DNA of 64,000 bases from Pycnopodia helianthoides (Eukaryota > Echinodermata > Asteroidea > Forcipulatida > Asteriidae). Positions 13,701 through 24,562 of the stretch are shown one piece after another. The notes under the pieces were generated by a model. That model was not told where the DNA came from, did no database searches, and worked only from the letters and a program-made list of their open reading frames with translations. Every line of letters begins with the position of its first letter. Position 1 is the stretch's first letter. The position numbers were made by a program, and so were the translations under genes. The DNA lies in contig CM063243.1 of NCBI GenBank assembly GCA_032158295.1, forward strand, positions 9,636,302 to 9,700,301, in the 5' to 3' direction.

Positions 13701-16700
13701 ATGCTTAAAAGTTTTGATATTTTTTTCGAAATCGCTGATGCATGGGTGGGTCTAAAGAAACATTTGAAAATCAAAATTCAGTTTTCACTTCCAATAATAG
13801 AATGAGAAGGGAAGTGTGTGTGCAGTTCCATTGTTAACGGTCAACCTTGTTTCGATAGCCGACCTCCGTGCCCGATGGGGAGATGGTGAGGGTTTTCTCT
13901 TCGGTTCCAACTAAAAAAAAGTTGCATGCTGAAAGCCAGGAAAAGGCCACTGAAAACTCCTGAGCTGGGAGAACACAAATGTTGAAAAATGTCTTCTTCA
14001 TTTCACTCATTACTTTGCTCTTCAGTGTTGGGTGGGTCAAAACAATTTTGAATTTTTTTTTTTAAATGTTGATCATTCTGAATGGCACCTAAGTTTTCAT
14101 TAGTGAGGTTTTTTATACAAGATGAAAAATACAAATAAAACGCTGTGTGGGTTACAACATTTTTTGTTCAAAACACACAAGTCTGCAAGCCTGTGTAATT
14201 TATGTTCACAATGTCGGTTTACTTTCATGAATAATTCAAAATACATGTAGCTTGACTCTGATATGTTTTCAAAACAATTTTGTGAATTAATCATGGCTGG
14301 TTGACTAACATTGCTACTGCTGTGTAACACTCTACTTGTAGACCTGTATACATTACATGTACACAGAGTATCAACATGTACGTGTATTTGTACAAATGTC
14401 ATGTCCTTGTAAATGTTATGAAAGTGATGAGCTGCATAAGCTGCATCTATCCAGACCTTGAGTTTCATTCAAGTACATGCATCAGCAACGCCACTGTCAC
14501 TTTCATACAGGTACTTTCACTACAACTAAAAATGTCCACAATTATACATTATTTTGTAAGAGGGGGCCCCCATGTTCAAGACCAGGGCAATGAGTTGCCA
14601 TGATGACACTCTGTAAAGTTAACAAAACTATACTTTCCTCATGGTTATATGTACTTTATACCAGGTGAACAATGCTGTTAACAAATTCCAATGCCTCAGG
14701 AACATTGTAGGATTAAAACTTGCCCCACCCCTAGCCGCTACCCCTGGGCTACGATTTCACTGAGAGCTAAGATTGATCTTTAGGATGTGTATGAATCTTA
14801 ATTGCTAAGTAAAGTGTGATGTCTCAAATCACTATGGAATCATTATTGACAACTCATCTTAAGATGAATCTTAGTGCTGCATGAAATCAAGACCTAAAGT
14901 CTGTTACTTCCCCCTTTCCTTGTATGATATCACAACTTTTGATTTCCCTTGATCCCCTGTTTCTTTAACCAAGGCTGCTGACTTGACCAAGCCCCTGGAT
15001 AAAAGGACCTACAAAGGTGGCACCCTTCCGACCTGTCATTCTATCAACCAGTTCACAGCGAGTGCCCAAGGGATCTCCCTATTGGTGGGTTTCTCCGCCG
15101 GTCAGGTGCAGCTGATCGATCCAATACGGAAAGACATTAGTAAGATCTACAATGAAGAGGTAAGAAACTAGTGACTAGCTAACTAACTGTCCCTGGTATG
15201 CCTGCCTCTTCACCGGTCCATTTCTGCCGTTTGTATAGGCCTCTATTTAGAAGCCATAGTGTGTTGTGGCCAAGCGGTCTAGAGCACAGGACACAAAGTT
15301 ATGGTGGTTAAGTTGTCCGAGTGCGGGTTCGAATCCCATTCATGACACTTGTTTCCTTGAGCAAGGAGCTTTGCTATAATTGCTTCTCATCACCCTGGGG
15401 TATAAATGGGTACCTGCAAGGGTAGAGGTTGATATTGTGCTTGAAAAAGCCTTCAGAGTGCCATGACAGCCCGGGAGCTGGGAAAGATTACAGGAACGTT
15501 ATTGGCCCAGTGATCTGGGCACTAAAATGTAAAATGCATCGATGTGTTGTAGCTATGGGAAGCAATGAACTAGCCAGATGGACCACATCGACCCAATTTT
15601 TTTCTATTCCTCACATCTAACTTGGTTTATTTATAACCTTCCCCTCCCCCATCCAACACCTCGCTGTGGATTTCATTTCATTCAGACACAAAATTCAATT
15701 GCACACTTTCAGATACATTCAGTGAGAAAAAAATTGTATCGTACCTGAAATGCAAATGGATGGGAAATTTACAATACATCGCAAATTGGAGTGAAAAATG
15801 AGTTAACACAAACACAAAACTTGCAAGGTGTACCCACCTGTTGTGTAATTGGCATCTGTCTTTTTTTTTGCATTCCTCTTTTTGCCTGTAGGGCAAGTCC
15901 AGTAATTTCCGTTTCAGTCTGACCGCTGTTTTTTCCCCATGATAATTTGCCATTTTTAGAGAAATAGGCCAGGAGCATGCATTGAAACGAATCACAGATA
16001 CATATAGTTGCATTCTGAAGATGTAATTTCTGACGTTAAACTGTGTACTATTCCAGGGTAACAGTAACAGTAAGTGTGTTTTAGGTAAGAAATAATTTTC
16101 AGTGCAATTTACCCTTGCTTATGAACATAGAAGTGTTGTAATAATAATAAAAGGTGATTGGGTTTGAATTGAATACGCAATATTGCACTTTCTTCCCTGG
16201 TGCTATAACATCTTTTATAATACATAAAAGTATGAACATATTTAGACAGTTGGCTCAGTTAAAGAAGCGTAATGCTTAGGCTTGGTCTATTATGCCAAGT
16301 TAATCACTGTTGACTGAGTTTAGTAATTGGATTGCAGATTGGTCAATGGGTGTCATGGTTTGTACCTTGTCACGGTTGGCTGGTTGCTTGTCATGTCTGG
16401 GTCATGGTTTTATCAAGCCTGGCATCTTTTGGATTGTAATTAAGTGGTAGGGTCCTGCGCATTGTGTAATGCACACAAAAGTAAAGGACCCTTGTCACGA
16501 AAGAGAACGGGGGCTTGCCCCAGTCTTTCTGGATTGGCTGTTTAGTACAGCATCTCTGAGCATGTTCAGAGTGCTGGTGGTATGATGTGCACAAAAAACA
16601 AAATTCATTTGAAATGTTTGCATTATACATGTAAATAAATCATTAATATACTACAATGAACTAAATGTAATTTGTGTACAGAGGCTTATTGACAAGACAA

Positions 16701-18353
16701 AGGTCACCTGCTTAGCCTGGGTACCAGGGACAGAGCACATGTTTCTTGCGGCACATGCCAGTGGCCAGATGTACCTGTACAATGAAGGACTTCCGCCTGT
16801 AAACACGCCACCACACTACCAGATCCTCAAGCAAGGGGACGGGTACCAGATCTTCACCTGCAAGAGTAAGTCGACACGGAACCCAGTGTTCAGATGGGTG
16901 CTCGGAGAGGGCTCCCTCAACGAGTTTGCCTTCTCCACGGACGCTAAGTTCATCGCCTGCGTGTCCCAGGATGGATTCTTAAGAGTGTTTGATTACGATA
17001 CAATGGACCTGCATGGATCAATGAAGAGTTACTTTGGAGGATTATCTGTGTATGTTGGAGCCCGGATGGTAAGTATATAGTTGTGGGTGGAGAAGACGAT
17101 CTAGTGACGGTATGGTCATTCTTCGATAAGAAAGTAGTGGCCAGAGGACATGGCCACGGGTCATGGGTCAGCGTGGTGAGTTTTGACCCCTTCACAACGG
17201 CGGTGCTGCAAAATGAGTCCACGCTGTACGGTAGCGACGACGATTTCAGTTTAATGAACAGCAGAGACCGATCTTACAGTAGCCACTCGAGAACTTCGAT
17301 CATTAGTAGTGGAGAAAACAGCGTCACCCAAGTGTCATATCGCTTTGGGTCTGTCGGGCAAGACACCCATCTATGTCTTTGGGAATTCACGGAGGACTCC
17401 TTGCGCATGTTTCAACCGCCGATACGTACACGGACAAACACGACGCTCTCCCTGGGGCAGACCTCGTTGTCACAATTGAACAATATCGCCTCGCACAACA
17501 AGTCCACGGGAAACGCAACGGGGCACTTGGACAGCAGTAGTATAAGTAGTAAGTTCTCCAATCTGTCCTTAGCGGATAAACACAAGGACAAGCACAAGAA
17601 GGACAGCGTGTCCAGCAAGAGCAGCATGCACTCCCACAGTAACAAGATGCACCTGCGCATCTTGGAGGAGGGCTCCAGGGTGGGCACCCTGGTGTGCCCT
17701 CGTCTGGATGAGGTCCTGATGTTGGAGCCCCTCGTGGCCAAGAAGATCGCTCAGGAGAGGCTGACTGCCTTGGTATGCAGAGAGGACTGTATCGTTACAG
17801 CATGTCAAGAGGGCTTCGTCAGCACATGGGCAAGGCCAGGCAAAGTAGTGAGTATAATAATAAGTAGGGTTACAGTTACTCAATTGTAAAAATCCTATAG
17901 GTGACTATTATTATGTGATCTCACTTCATATAAGACAATAGAAATTTGAGTAAAACAAGACTCAAACATACAACTTACTCAATTAGTAAGACCATTGTTA
18001 CAAGAAGGTGGTTGGGTTAAAACCAAGATTATAATACTTCTCGTTGACATACATCTTTGACCTTTTGGTTGGTGTCACAGACATGCAACTATGATGGTTG
18101 TGTACCGTATTATAATGCCATGTATTGTGTATTGTAACACAGAGATACAATATGTACAGTGCCAACTCGTGCCAATGAGATCTGTTGATTTTGAGTGCAG
18201 AACCTGTCTATCCATGGAAGGAGTATATAAAGGGGCAAGTTAACTGTTTCTTCTCGGCATACATTCTTACATATTTTTTTATTTTTATATTCTACTCTGT
18301 TTTGGTTTCATCAGGGAGTTGTTCATTCAGCCACTAGTGGGACGGTAGTATGA
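4108..18353 (+). CDS. WDR20: WDR20, WD-repeat cofactor of USP12/USP46 (frameshift in exon 3)
   Basis: Orthologue of human WDR20, a WD40 propeller protein that with WDR48/UAF1 binds and activates the deubiquitinases USP12 and USP46. Coding exons are 4108-4353, 14974-15159, 16682-17847 and 18315-18353, all phase 0 junctions with GT-AG introns. The predicted product is about 545 residues against 569 in human. Family landmarks seen: REGTYKL and CFNVGRELYFYPYKGVRK (exon 1), LLVGFSAGQVQLIDPI (exon 2), CKSKSTRNP, SQDGFLRVF, GGEDDLVTVWSF, RFGSVGQDTHLCLWE and ITACQEGF-like IVTACQEGF (exon 3). A Ser/Thr/Lys-rich low-complexity insert lies between the later WD repeats, as in other WDR20s. One base is missing near 17045, so the frame changes inside the YFGGL..CWSPDGK strand. 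The C-terminus GTVV comes from a tiny last exon. The start is supported by the MAASEGG-type N-terminus and the YY1-like context. Confidence 0.95.
6159..6332. mobile_element. TA-type MITE with CRE and YY1-like motifs (copy 1)
   Basis: Terminal inverted repeats run tagaccttatgcatgacgt on the left and, reversed, gaccttatgcattgacgt on the right. The left end abuts TA; the right flank has lost the second TA. The right TIR contains TGACGTCA next to aagatggcggcg. It is non-coding and resembles a Tc1/mariner-derived MITE. Confidence 0.8.
6692..7333. mobile_element. Non-autonomous hAT-like DNA transposon with 8-bp TSD
   Basis: A 642-bp element bounded by a near-perfect ~33-bp terminal inverted repeat that begins catagagctatatatattg. 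Weaker inverted similarity extends further inward (gaagccgtgtgggcgcat on the left versus its diverged partner). It is flanked by a perfect direct repeat AGTTACAT at 6684-6691 and 7334-7341. An 8-bp target duplication is typical of hAT elements. There is no transposase frame inside. Confidence 0.88.
7611..7840 (-). mobile_element. tRNA-headed SINE, family B (copy 1)
   Basis: On the minus strand the head reads gggctagatagctcagttgg then tagagcgcc, a pol III A box, followed by a degraded B box (gttcaaatacc). The same head and the following ttcggggtgcc-type body recur at 19003 and 40370. Confidence 0.7.
8755..8950. repeat. Short tandem repeat, ~65-bp unit
   Basis: About three diverged units sharing accttactgggtgatac, aaggactgggtgctc and agagcccatta. 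Confidence 0.8.
9838..10170. repeat. Dispersed repeat with tagccca motifs
   Basis: Diffuse repeat bounded by cttgcgcttaag on the left and cttaagggcgagccctga-like sequence on the right. A piece around 10060-10105 (agtagcccacagggcaagtt) recurs reverse-complemented at about 60025-60070, showing that it is interspersed. Confidence 0.5.
10700..10740. repeat. (CT)n microsatellite
   Basis: About 40 bp of CT dinucleotides with one interruption. Confidence 0.95.
11012..11028. repeat. (CA)n microsatellite
   Basis: Eight to nine CA dinucleotides. Confidence 0.95.
11128..11276 (+). mobile_element. SINE family A, 3' fragment
   Basis: The segments gttgtgtaatgcacgtaa, agagaaggggtttgcc and ggctgcaggttgc match the tail half of the full-length copy at 52140-52460 (read on its minus strand). 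The tRNA head is absent, as in 5'-truncated copies. Confidence 0.6.
11640..11735. repeat. Dispersed repeat shared with 30662-30750
   Basis: gtcatgatcatcgcaggcc and tacatggaattacaaactc here pair with near-identical segments at 30662-30750 in the same orientation. Family unknown. Confidence 0.5.
14974..15159 (+). CDS. WDR20: WDR20 coding exon 2
   Basis: 62 codons, phase 0-0. It encodes AADLTKPLDKRTYKG, a TCH segment and the WD strand LLVGFSAGQVQLIDPI, ending YNEE before GAG/GTAAGA. Confidence 0.95.
15261..15560 (+). mobile_element. SINE family A, tail type 1 (copy S1)
   Basis: The tRNA-derived head has tggccaagcggtct (A box) and gggttcgaatcccat (B box), then catgacacttgtttccttga and the type 1 body ataattgcttctcatcacc ... 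ggtacctgcaaggg. Promoter boxes are well preserved. Confidence 0.82.
16440..16570 (+). mobile_element. SINE family A, 3' fragment
   Basis: attgtgtaatgcacacaa, aaagagaacgggggcttg and a ggattggctg tail match the tail of the 52140-52460 copy. No head is present. Confidence 0.55.
16682..17847 (+). CDS. WDR20: WDR20 coding exon 3 with one-base frameshift
   Basis: Large exon carrying most WD repeats. It begins RLIDKTKVTCLAWVPG and is open to the GGL codons at 17036-17044. It then resumes in the next frame from TGT at 17047 (CVCWSPDGK..GGEDDLVTVWSF). Only two bases lie between, so one base is missing relative to the conserved protein. Downstream are RGHGHGSWVSVV, RFGSVGQDTHLCLWE, a Ser/His/Lys-rich insert and TACQEGFVSTWARPGKV. 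It ends at GTA/GTGAGT. Confidence 0.93.
17848..18314 (+). other. WDR20: WDR20 intron 3
   Basis: 467-bp intron with GTGAGT donor and tttggtttcatcag acceptor. If unspliced, the frame reads through 14 more codons (VSIIIS...) to a stop at 17887-17889, giving an alternative C-terminus. Confidence 0.75.
18315..18353 (+). CDS. WDR20: WDR20 last coding exon
   Basis: A tiny phase-0 exon of 12 codons plus stop (GVVHSATSGTVV). It is supported by a good polypyrimidine acceptor, exact phase match with exon 3, a stop codon and a poly(A) signal 190 bp further on. The GTVV end fits a class I PDZ-ligand shape. Confidence 0.75.
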   Translation, partial: GVVHSATSGTVV

Positions 18354-18540
18354 AACAGTCCGACCAACCTTAGCATGAGAAGACGACTTGGGCCGACAGA
18401 CTTGACTACCCAAGGGACCTGAGGACATGCTGACATGCATGAGACCAGGATCAAGGGGCGTCCACACCCGAAAGTCCCAAAAGTGGAGAAGGCCCATTCT
18501 CGGGATGTTGGTCTCTTGTAAATTGAGCTTTTACTTTAAC

Positions 18541-18546
18541 AATAAA
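18541..18546 (+). terminator. WDR20: WDR20 poly(A) signal AATAAA
   Basis: Canonical AATAAA about 190 bp after the stop codon. It is followed within 30-60 bp by a G/T-rich run (ttttttggggggggtttg) that fits a downstream element. Confidence 0.7.
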
Positions 18547-19002
18547 CTCTTATTTCTGATTAGCATTTACATTTTTTTGGGGGGGGTTTGTTTCTGTTTT
18601 GTGACAACAGTTATTTCCTCCTATCAAGAAATTGTCTGCTGAGAATGAAGCGTGATGACACTATCCAACAACATTATTTCAATTCAAAATCACCACTCTC
18701 CGTAGTACAAACCACAAATCCCACTTGATTGTTATCCACAGACTTGTTTTGCAATGAAAAGGAGACGCGAATTTCCTTGCCGGCATCTACAATCAGTATT
18801 ACAGAAATGTGTTTGCATAAAAAGAAAAAGATTACTGTGTGCGTAGAAGAGAGAAAGTGTAATGCTGACACCAATCCGCCATCGCCAATATTCAGTAGGA
18901 AATGAGCGGGAGCCAAACTAACGGACAGAGATCTGAGGGAAGCTTTAAAAAAAACCTAAATGTTACTCAGTTTTGGACTGACACATGACCATTACCAACT
19001 TA

Positions 19003-19110
19003 ATTTTGGGTTGAACAATGAACTAGTGCAGGATTTGAACCTGCCGGTGCTCTACCAACTGAGCTATCTAGCCCAAATGTTCCTATTTTGTCCTTGTTCA
19101 GGGTGACCAA
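19003..19110 (-). mobile_element. tRNA-headed SINE, family B (copy 2)
   Basis: The minus strand shows tagctcagttggtagagc (A box) and ggttcaaatcctgc (B box), an intact pol III promoter pair. The following ctgaacaagg-type body matches the copies at 7611 and 40370. Confidence 0.7.
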
Positions 19111-19796
19111 CTTGTCTGCAGACTCGTTGTTCATCATAATATTCTGTACATTCAACCAAATCGCAACCAGAGCTTGAAATCTAAAATCCAAGATACATTC
19201 AAGGCAGCTCACAAAAAACTATTGAATGTGTAACTCTATGAGCTATTCTAGAGAAATTATAAGTATTCCTTTTAAGGCATGTAACTTTCAGCTGATTTCC
19301 TCCTTTAATAAAAGTGCCATAAAGAAACTGAAAAAATACTGTACAAAGTTAAGTGTGGCTGGCCATTTCCTCTTCTTTTTTTTGAATTACAACGTTTCAT
19401 GTCTGATTTCAACAGAACTTTAAAAAAAATATCTTGACATTTTCATTAGCACATGTTCAGCAGGATGATCTTAACCTGAGGCTGGGTCCAAATGAAGCAA
19501 CTCTGGCTGTGGCTGTTGGCTCCTGCGATAATACTGACGAATAGGCTTTCAAGCAATCTAGCCATAGCCACAGTTTAAGCTGTCAATTTGGACAATAACA
19601 GAGAGATCAATGGCCCTTTTTGAAACTTTGGCCTCAGCTCCAGATCCGGCTTATCAGTTTATTTTGAAAATGCAAAACTTGTGGTTCAGGGGCTTCAAAG
19701 AGGCAGATGGAGCCAACACTGTGATTTTTTTAAAAGGGCCATATGCGAGTCCAATGATACATGACCCCAAAGTCAGATTGTTAATGAGAGCTTGTA

Positions 19797-20133
19797 TAGA
19801 CCATGTGACCTGTGACATCACGTGTTTACAAGAGAGCCACAGAGCCTGGACTTCATACAGGCACAGCTTGTACACAGCTCAATGGAAGAATACAACAAAT
19901 CTTATGTTTTATGGAGATTGCACTGTCTGATTTTTTCTCAACTTTTGATATCAAGAAAGGGGGGACATCTCAAAAGCTGTACAGCTGTTGCTTTTGGGAA
20001 GTCCTGAATTTATGTGAAAATTATGACACAAAATGTAAAATTTCCCATATGGCCTGTGTAGTATCTTGCCCGTCAGGAAACGCATTAGAATGTACAAGGT
20101 CACCACTCTGTAAACAAAGGTAACATGGTCTAT
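19797..20133. mobile_element. TA-type MITE, TIR gaccatgtgacc
   Basis: The element runs TA|gaccatgtgacctgtgac to ggtaacatggtc|TA. A reverse-complement relative is at about 60600-60785 (gtcacaggtcacatggcc end, shared ttgatat/atatcaa core). Non-coding. Confidence 0.65.
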
Positions 20134-20975
20134 ATTTCCCTTGATTACGATCAGCAGAGGCAGTGACGTCAATAAGCTTTCCTCACATCCTTCTTGAATA
20201 GAGAAGACACAGCCAATATTCATGGGAGGGGCCGGGGGGGGGGGGGGTGGATTCGTGTGGGGGCTCCCATCACTGATTCTTGAACATGACAGATTATTAG
20301 TTGACACGCTGACAATTGTCAGGTTTTTTTTTTAGAGATCAAGTAGACTTGGTGTATATCTTATATTTTTACCAACACCAAGTTTGATTTCAGAAATCAA
20401 TACAGATGAAATAATCTGTGCAGTGTCTTCTTCAGACACTGGGTACATGTAGCCATGAAGGTTCTCCCTCCATGATGTAGCCCGACTGCTAGCTTGTTAA
20501 ACTAAGACTAAACAGCTTATCTCACGACCTGCTCACAGTGCCTTACCCTGTTATTTGCTGAGACAACAGACCTCTTCACTGCTGTTAGTTGGAACCGGTC
20601 ACTCTGTGGGTAATGTACTCTTATCAGGTCTTTCACAGCACCTGAATAAGAAAAACATTGAGAATGGACAAGGGAATAACTAAGTTGTTTGTCACATTTT
20701 CTGTCCACTTTTTGATGGTGTGAGAGCTTATATTACGAAGTCAAATACTGCCTGCTAAAGTCTTAACATCTACAATTTACGCATTACTTCTGTTTAATTA
20801 TTGTAAACAAACCCTGAATTAACCTTGTGCATCTCAATAGGTTCATCCAAGCAAGGTGTTTATTTAGTGTTGGTTATATACACATTCATTTGCCTTAATT
20901 GGCTGTGGGTCATGGCTGGTCGTTTGTGCGCGTGTGTCACTCGTTCACACTGTGCTTTGTCATCACAAGCTGAAA

Positions 20976-20992
20976 CCGTAGAGGGCGCCCTC
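20976..20992. promoter_or_regulatory. CTCF-core-like palindrome
   Basis: ccgtagagggcgccctc contains the agagggcgc core but is a palindrome, so it may be unrelated. Confidence 0.2.
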
Positions 20993-22350
20993 AAAGACTA
21001 CAGTTGGGATTTTTAACTTTGCGTTGACTCACGTGACACACGTGTTGAAGTCATGCGTGATATTTCTAGCGGGTTAATACAGGTGCTCAAAATTTGCAAA
21101 GCTGCATGTCCCCGTGACAGACTGTCCGCAGGATATTATTTGTCAAATAACACGGATGGGGGCTCGAACCCGAACCCGAAATTGACCGCAAGGGGCCCCG
21201 AGGTCATCTTTTGTTATGGTCATGGTTATTCAACGCTATGATTTCCTGTTCAGTTGAGACATTGTGGATTAAGGAAACAAAGGAAAAGAGTAAACGGCAA
21301 TAACTTGGCATTCATTACTAAATTAATGTGCAAATTTATATCATATGTATATATCTGTGAATCAATTAATTTTATATAATAATGACATATCAAAGATGTA
21401 GAAATTCTTTATGTTTTGGTAGGAGATACTGTATGGTTCAACTAGATTAATCATATTTTTATTATTTTTTCTCATTTGCATAACTATGATTATCTTCTAG
21501 TGCCTGTGATTGTTCCTATATTGGAAAGCGGAAAAACGTTACTTAAAGGAACGGCCTGGTCGGTTTGTTTAAGTCGGTTACCTGAACAAGCCGTGATCTT
21601 TTTTTTTTTTTTCTTTCTTCTGTGTGACATGGTAAACTTTGTAATTTAGCACTTTGGTTCATTCTTTCCGCACTGCGCTCTTGTAACTGAACTGTTCTAT
21701 TTGAAAAATAACATGCGAGGGCGATGTTTAGTTTCATGACACGCAACACACTAAATGGGAATTGTGTTTTAAGGTGGAGTATGATCTGGGTGTATGGGGA
21801 CTCGCTGGTTAAGAGAAACAGAGGTGTTGATTTGCCCAAAAACCAACTTCTTATACCGGATAAATTTATTTTTTTGCTTTCTCTGTCGAATTGTTTTTTT
21901 CGCTGTGCCTGAGTTTCCCACTGTTTTCACTGAATTTGGGGCAGTTGCCCCCCTTGCCCCCCTAGGTTGTACGCCTATGTGTATTATTTGGTCTTGTGCA
22001 GAAAGCTTTTCAATCTGCCTCGTGTACAATTGTCAACATATAAAAAAAACCTTGTGTAGAAAGCATATATACATTGTGGATCTGGGGAAACCTCAAGCTA
22101 TTGTGTGTGTACGTGTAGTCCTTATCGTTAACCACACAATGTTCATCAAACTATATCCAAGTATATGTAAATTCATACTTTTCAAAATTGCTTGCTTCTT
22201 TCCCCTGTAATAAATCAATGTGCGTGTCGTTTGATTTTGCCCTTTGTATACATGTACATGTAATAACATCATTAGTCTGTACTGCTACAACAGAGCTGTG
22301 TGCTCCTCACTGAGCAATCTCAATTGTTGAATTATTTGACACTCTATAGA

Positions 22351-22488
22351 ATGCAGGCCTGATACCTCTTTGTTGCTCTAAGGACGAGGTAGTTTTACCC
22401 TAGTAAAGGGCACCCCAGAGGCACAAAGGCAATGACCAGGAGCATGGAGGCAATTGCCTTGGTTGCCTCCATGAAGTATCAGGCTTTA
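22351..22488. mobile_element. Foldback element, ends aggcctgatac
   Basis: Inverted ends aggcctgatac ... gtatcaggctt with inverted inner segments (aggcaattgccttgg). Short and palindromic, a probable MITE. Confidence 0.45.
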
Positions 22489-22558
22489 GAATGATTGCCG
22501 CTTGGATTCCCAGCTAAGTCGGCTTTGAGAGCGAGGCAAGCAGCATTAGTATAGCCAT

Positions 22559-22729
22559 GGCCCAACTCTATAGAGCTGCGAAAGCACAAAAAAGTAGCTA
22601 AGCACAACAAAATGTTGCTTACCAGAATAGGGTTACCAACCAAAATAGCACATGAACAGTTTGTGATGAGTATCCTACTTATGTTAAGCAATAATTTGCT
22701 GCTTAAGCAGCTCTATGAAATTGTGCCCC
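22559..22729. mobile_element. Foldback MITE family 1 (ggcccaatttcatagagc), copy a
   Basis: Ends ggcccaactctatagagctg and cagctctatgaaattgtgcc are inverted. The body has the family words gctaagcac, gcttaccagaat and ttaccaaccaaaat. Confidence 0.85.
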
Positions 22730-22949
22730 TTTTTCAAAATTCTATCCGGAAAATTGGTAAGCACTACTGGTACAATACTTTATAATTACATCTGTGAAGG
22801 GCAAAATGAAATTGATAAAGTATTTCATTATCCTGTTATGCAAGAGTTACATCATCTCAATACATTTAATGTGGTTGTTGTTAGAGTGTAACACAAACAC
22901 ATTTTGTTGCTCTTTTCCCAATCTGTTTTCAAAACGATAAGAAAAATAA

Positions 22950-23022
22950 ATTAAAATATTGGACTGAAAATGAATTAAAATATTGGACTGAAAAGGAATT
23001 AAATTATTTGACTGCAAATGAA
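22950..23022. repeat. Three tandem copies of a 24-bp AT-rich unit
   Basis: The unit attaaaatattggactgaaa is repeated three times with small changes. Confidence 0.9.
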
Positions 23023-24413
23023 ATAATCATGCCCATGTTTGTAAGCAGCTCAGTCTATATAATCGATTCTTAATTTATGAGAATAAATCTATTTTCAGGA
23101 AGATCATGGGATCTGGGGTAGCTCATGGGCTATGAGATAATATTTATATTTGGGGGAAAATGTGTCCCAGAAGCTGCATGGTACTCACTGGCTTTGTTTG
23201 GCATCTCCGTTTATTTTAAAAGTAAATCTTGGATGTGGATGTAATGTACAACCAATTAAAGATGATGTCTTTCCTGTATGATGGGTTTAAGGTCACATTG
23301 ATACCTATTGTTTGACTTGATTACTGAGTTAATTTGCTTCAAGAGTTCCTATTATTTGTTGCCCCTTTTTCTGGTAGAGGATATTGAAAAGAACAATTGA
23401 GTTGCATTGATTGGAATGCTGGTCTTGGTGCAAGACGTTCTTACGTTGTTTGTTTGTTATACTATGCATCCAGTGAATGGGTTGTATATGGACTGCTGTC
23501 TGCATGATAGAATTGTAATGATAAACAGTGTCTTGAAGTAAGACTAATCAACCAATCCGTTAGGCTCCGCCCCCTTCATTGCATTACCCAATCACAACTG
23601 TGACATCATGCTCAAAAGTCTGACATGTTTAATTCTGTTAAATCGTGGACAAGCTGCTGCCATTTGCTGCTATGTGTATAAATGCATGTGTCGTACACAT
23701 CACTACCCACATTGGCACCAGTGCTAGGTAGTTGCTATGGTGGACGGAGCTTTATGGATGACAACATGAATAAACATGATATTTGTTAACCTTGATTAGT
23801 TTAACCACCTGTGCTGACAACATAGAAAGGTTACCAATGTATGATCTTTAATCTCAGTTGGTGCTGCTGGTTTTACATATTATAATAAAACGTAAAGTCG
23901 TTTAAAATTGTTATTATTCGACATTATTTTCTTTTGCAATTGAAGGTTTCTTTCTTGAAGTAGTGTAAATTTTTCTTTTTGTAGTACAAGCTTTGATTTA
24001 TAAATCCACGTGTGGTGTCCCCCGTTAAATTCCTTGTTGTTTGTCGTACAATAGATATAATAATTTATGTGGTTTTCTTGGCTCATTTGAAGAGAAAAGC
24101 TAAATAAAAAGTTGATCAAATCTGTATCAAGTCGCAGCTGCCAAATAAATGGGGACATGGCCCCAGTCTGAAACAAATTAAATAAAACCTGCATAACCAA
24201 CTACATGTAGTCTTCAATAAACCTAATGCTAATGAAATCGCAAAAGTCAACCGATTTATTAATTAGCACATCTCATTGATAACATTTTTTTCATTTAATG
24301 ACTCAAAATAGTCAAACATACAACAAGGGCAATGCATTTTTGATTGTCAAAACTTTGAGCAGCAAGCACATTAACTAGCGCTACATGATCACCCTGGTTG
24401 GTTAAAAACCAGA

Positions 24414-24562
24414 TCCCAATGTCATGGAGCTGCATTAGCAGAAAATTTTCTGCTAAGCAAAAATAAGGTAGGATATCAGTCACAGATTGTACGTGACATA
24501 ATATTTTGGCTGGTAACTTTATTCTGGTAAGCATAATTTTGAAAAGCTACTTTTTGTGCTTG
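24414..24562. mobile_element. Foldback MITE family 1, copy b
   Basis: gatcccaatgtcatggagct left end, ttttctgctaagcaaaaat core and ggtaactttattctggtaag. The right end is truncated. Confidence 0.7.

Larger units (their letters stand above)
4354..14973 (+). other. WDR20: WDR20 intron 1
   Basis: 10.6-kb phase-0 intron, GTGAGT donor and ttctttaaccaag acceptor. No coding exon was recognised inside. It hosts the CRE/YY1 MITE at 6159, the hAT-like MITE at 6692, a tRNA-headed SINE at 7611, short tandem repeats at 8755, (CT)n at 10700, (CA)n at 11012, a SINE 3' fragment near 11128 and dispersed repeats near 9838 and 11640. Confidence 0.85.
15160..16681 (+). other. WDR20: WDR20 intron 2
   Basis: 1.5-kb intron, GTAAGA donor and tttgtgtacag acceptor. 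It carries a SINE (15261-15560) and a SINE tail fragment (16440-16570). No other coding content was seen. Confidence 0.85.

Noticed and set aside
15261..15400. Possible tRNA gene (good A and B boxes)
   Set aside because: It continues into a SINE body shared with other copies and does not fold as a complete acceptor stem at the expected distance.
17069..17084. Splice donor GTAAGT plus nearby TATAG as a tiny intron
   Set aside because: An intron of about 16 bp is not credible, and the bases encode the conserved GKY of the WD repeat.
19020..19090. Possible minus-strand tRNA with tagctcagttggtagagc
   Set aside because: Same head and flanking body as the 7611 and 40370 copies, so it is a tRNA-derived SINE.
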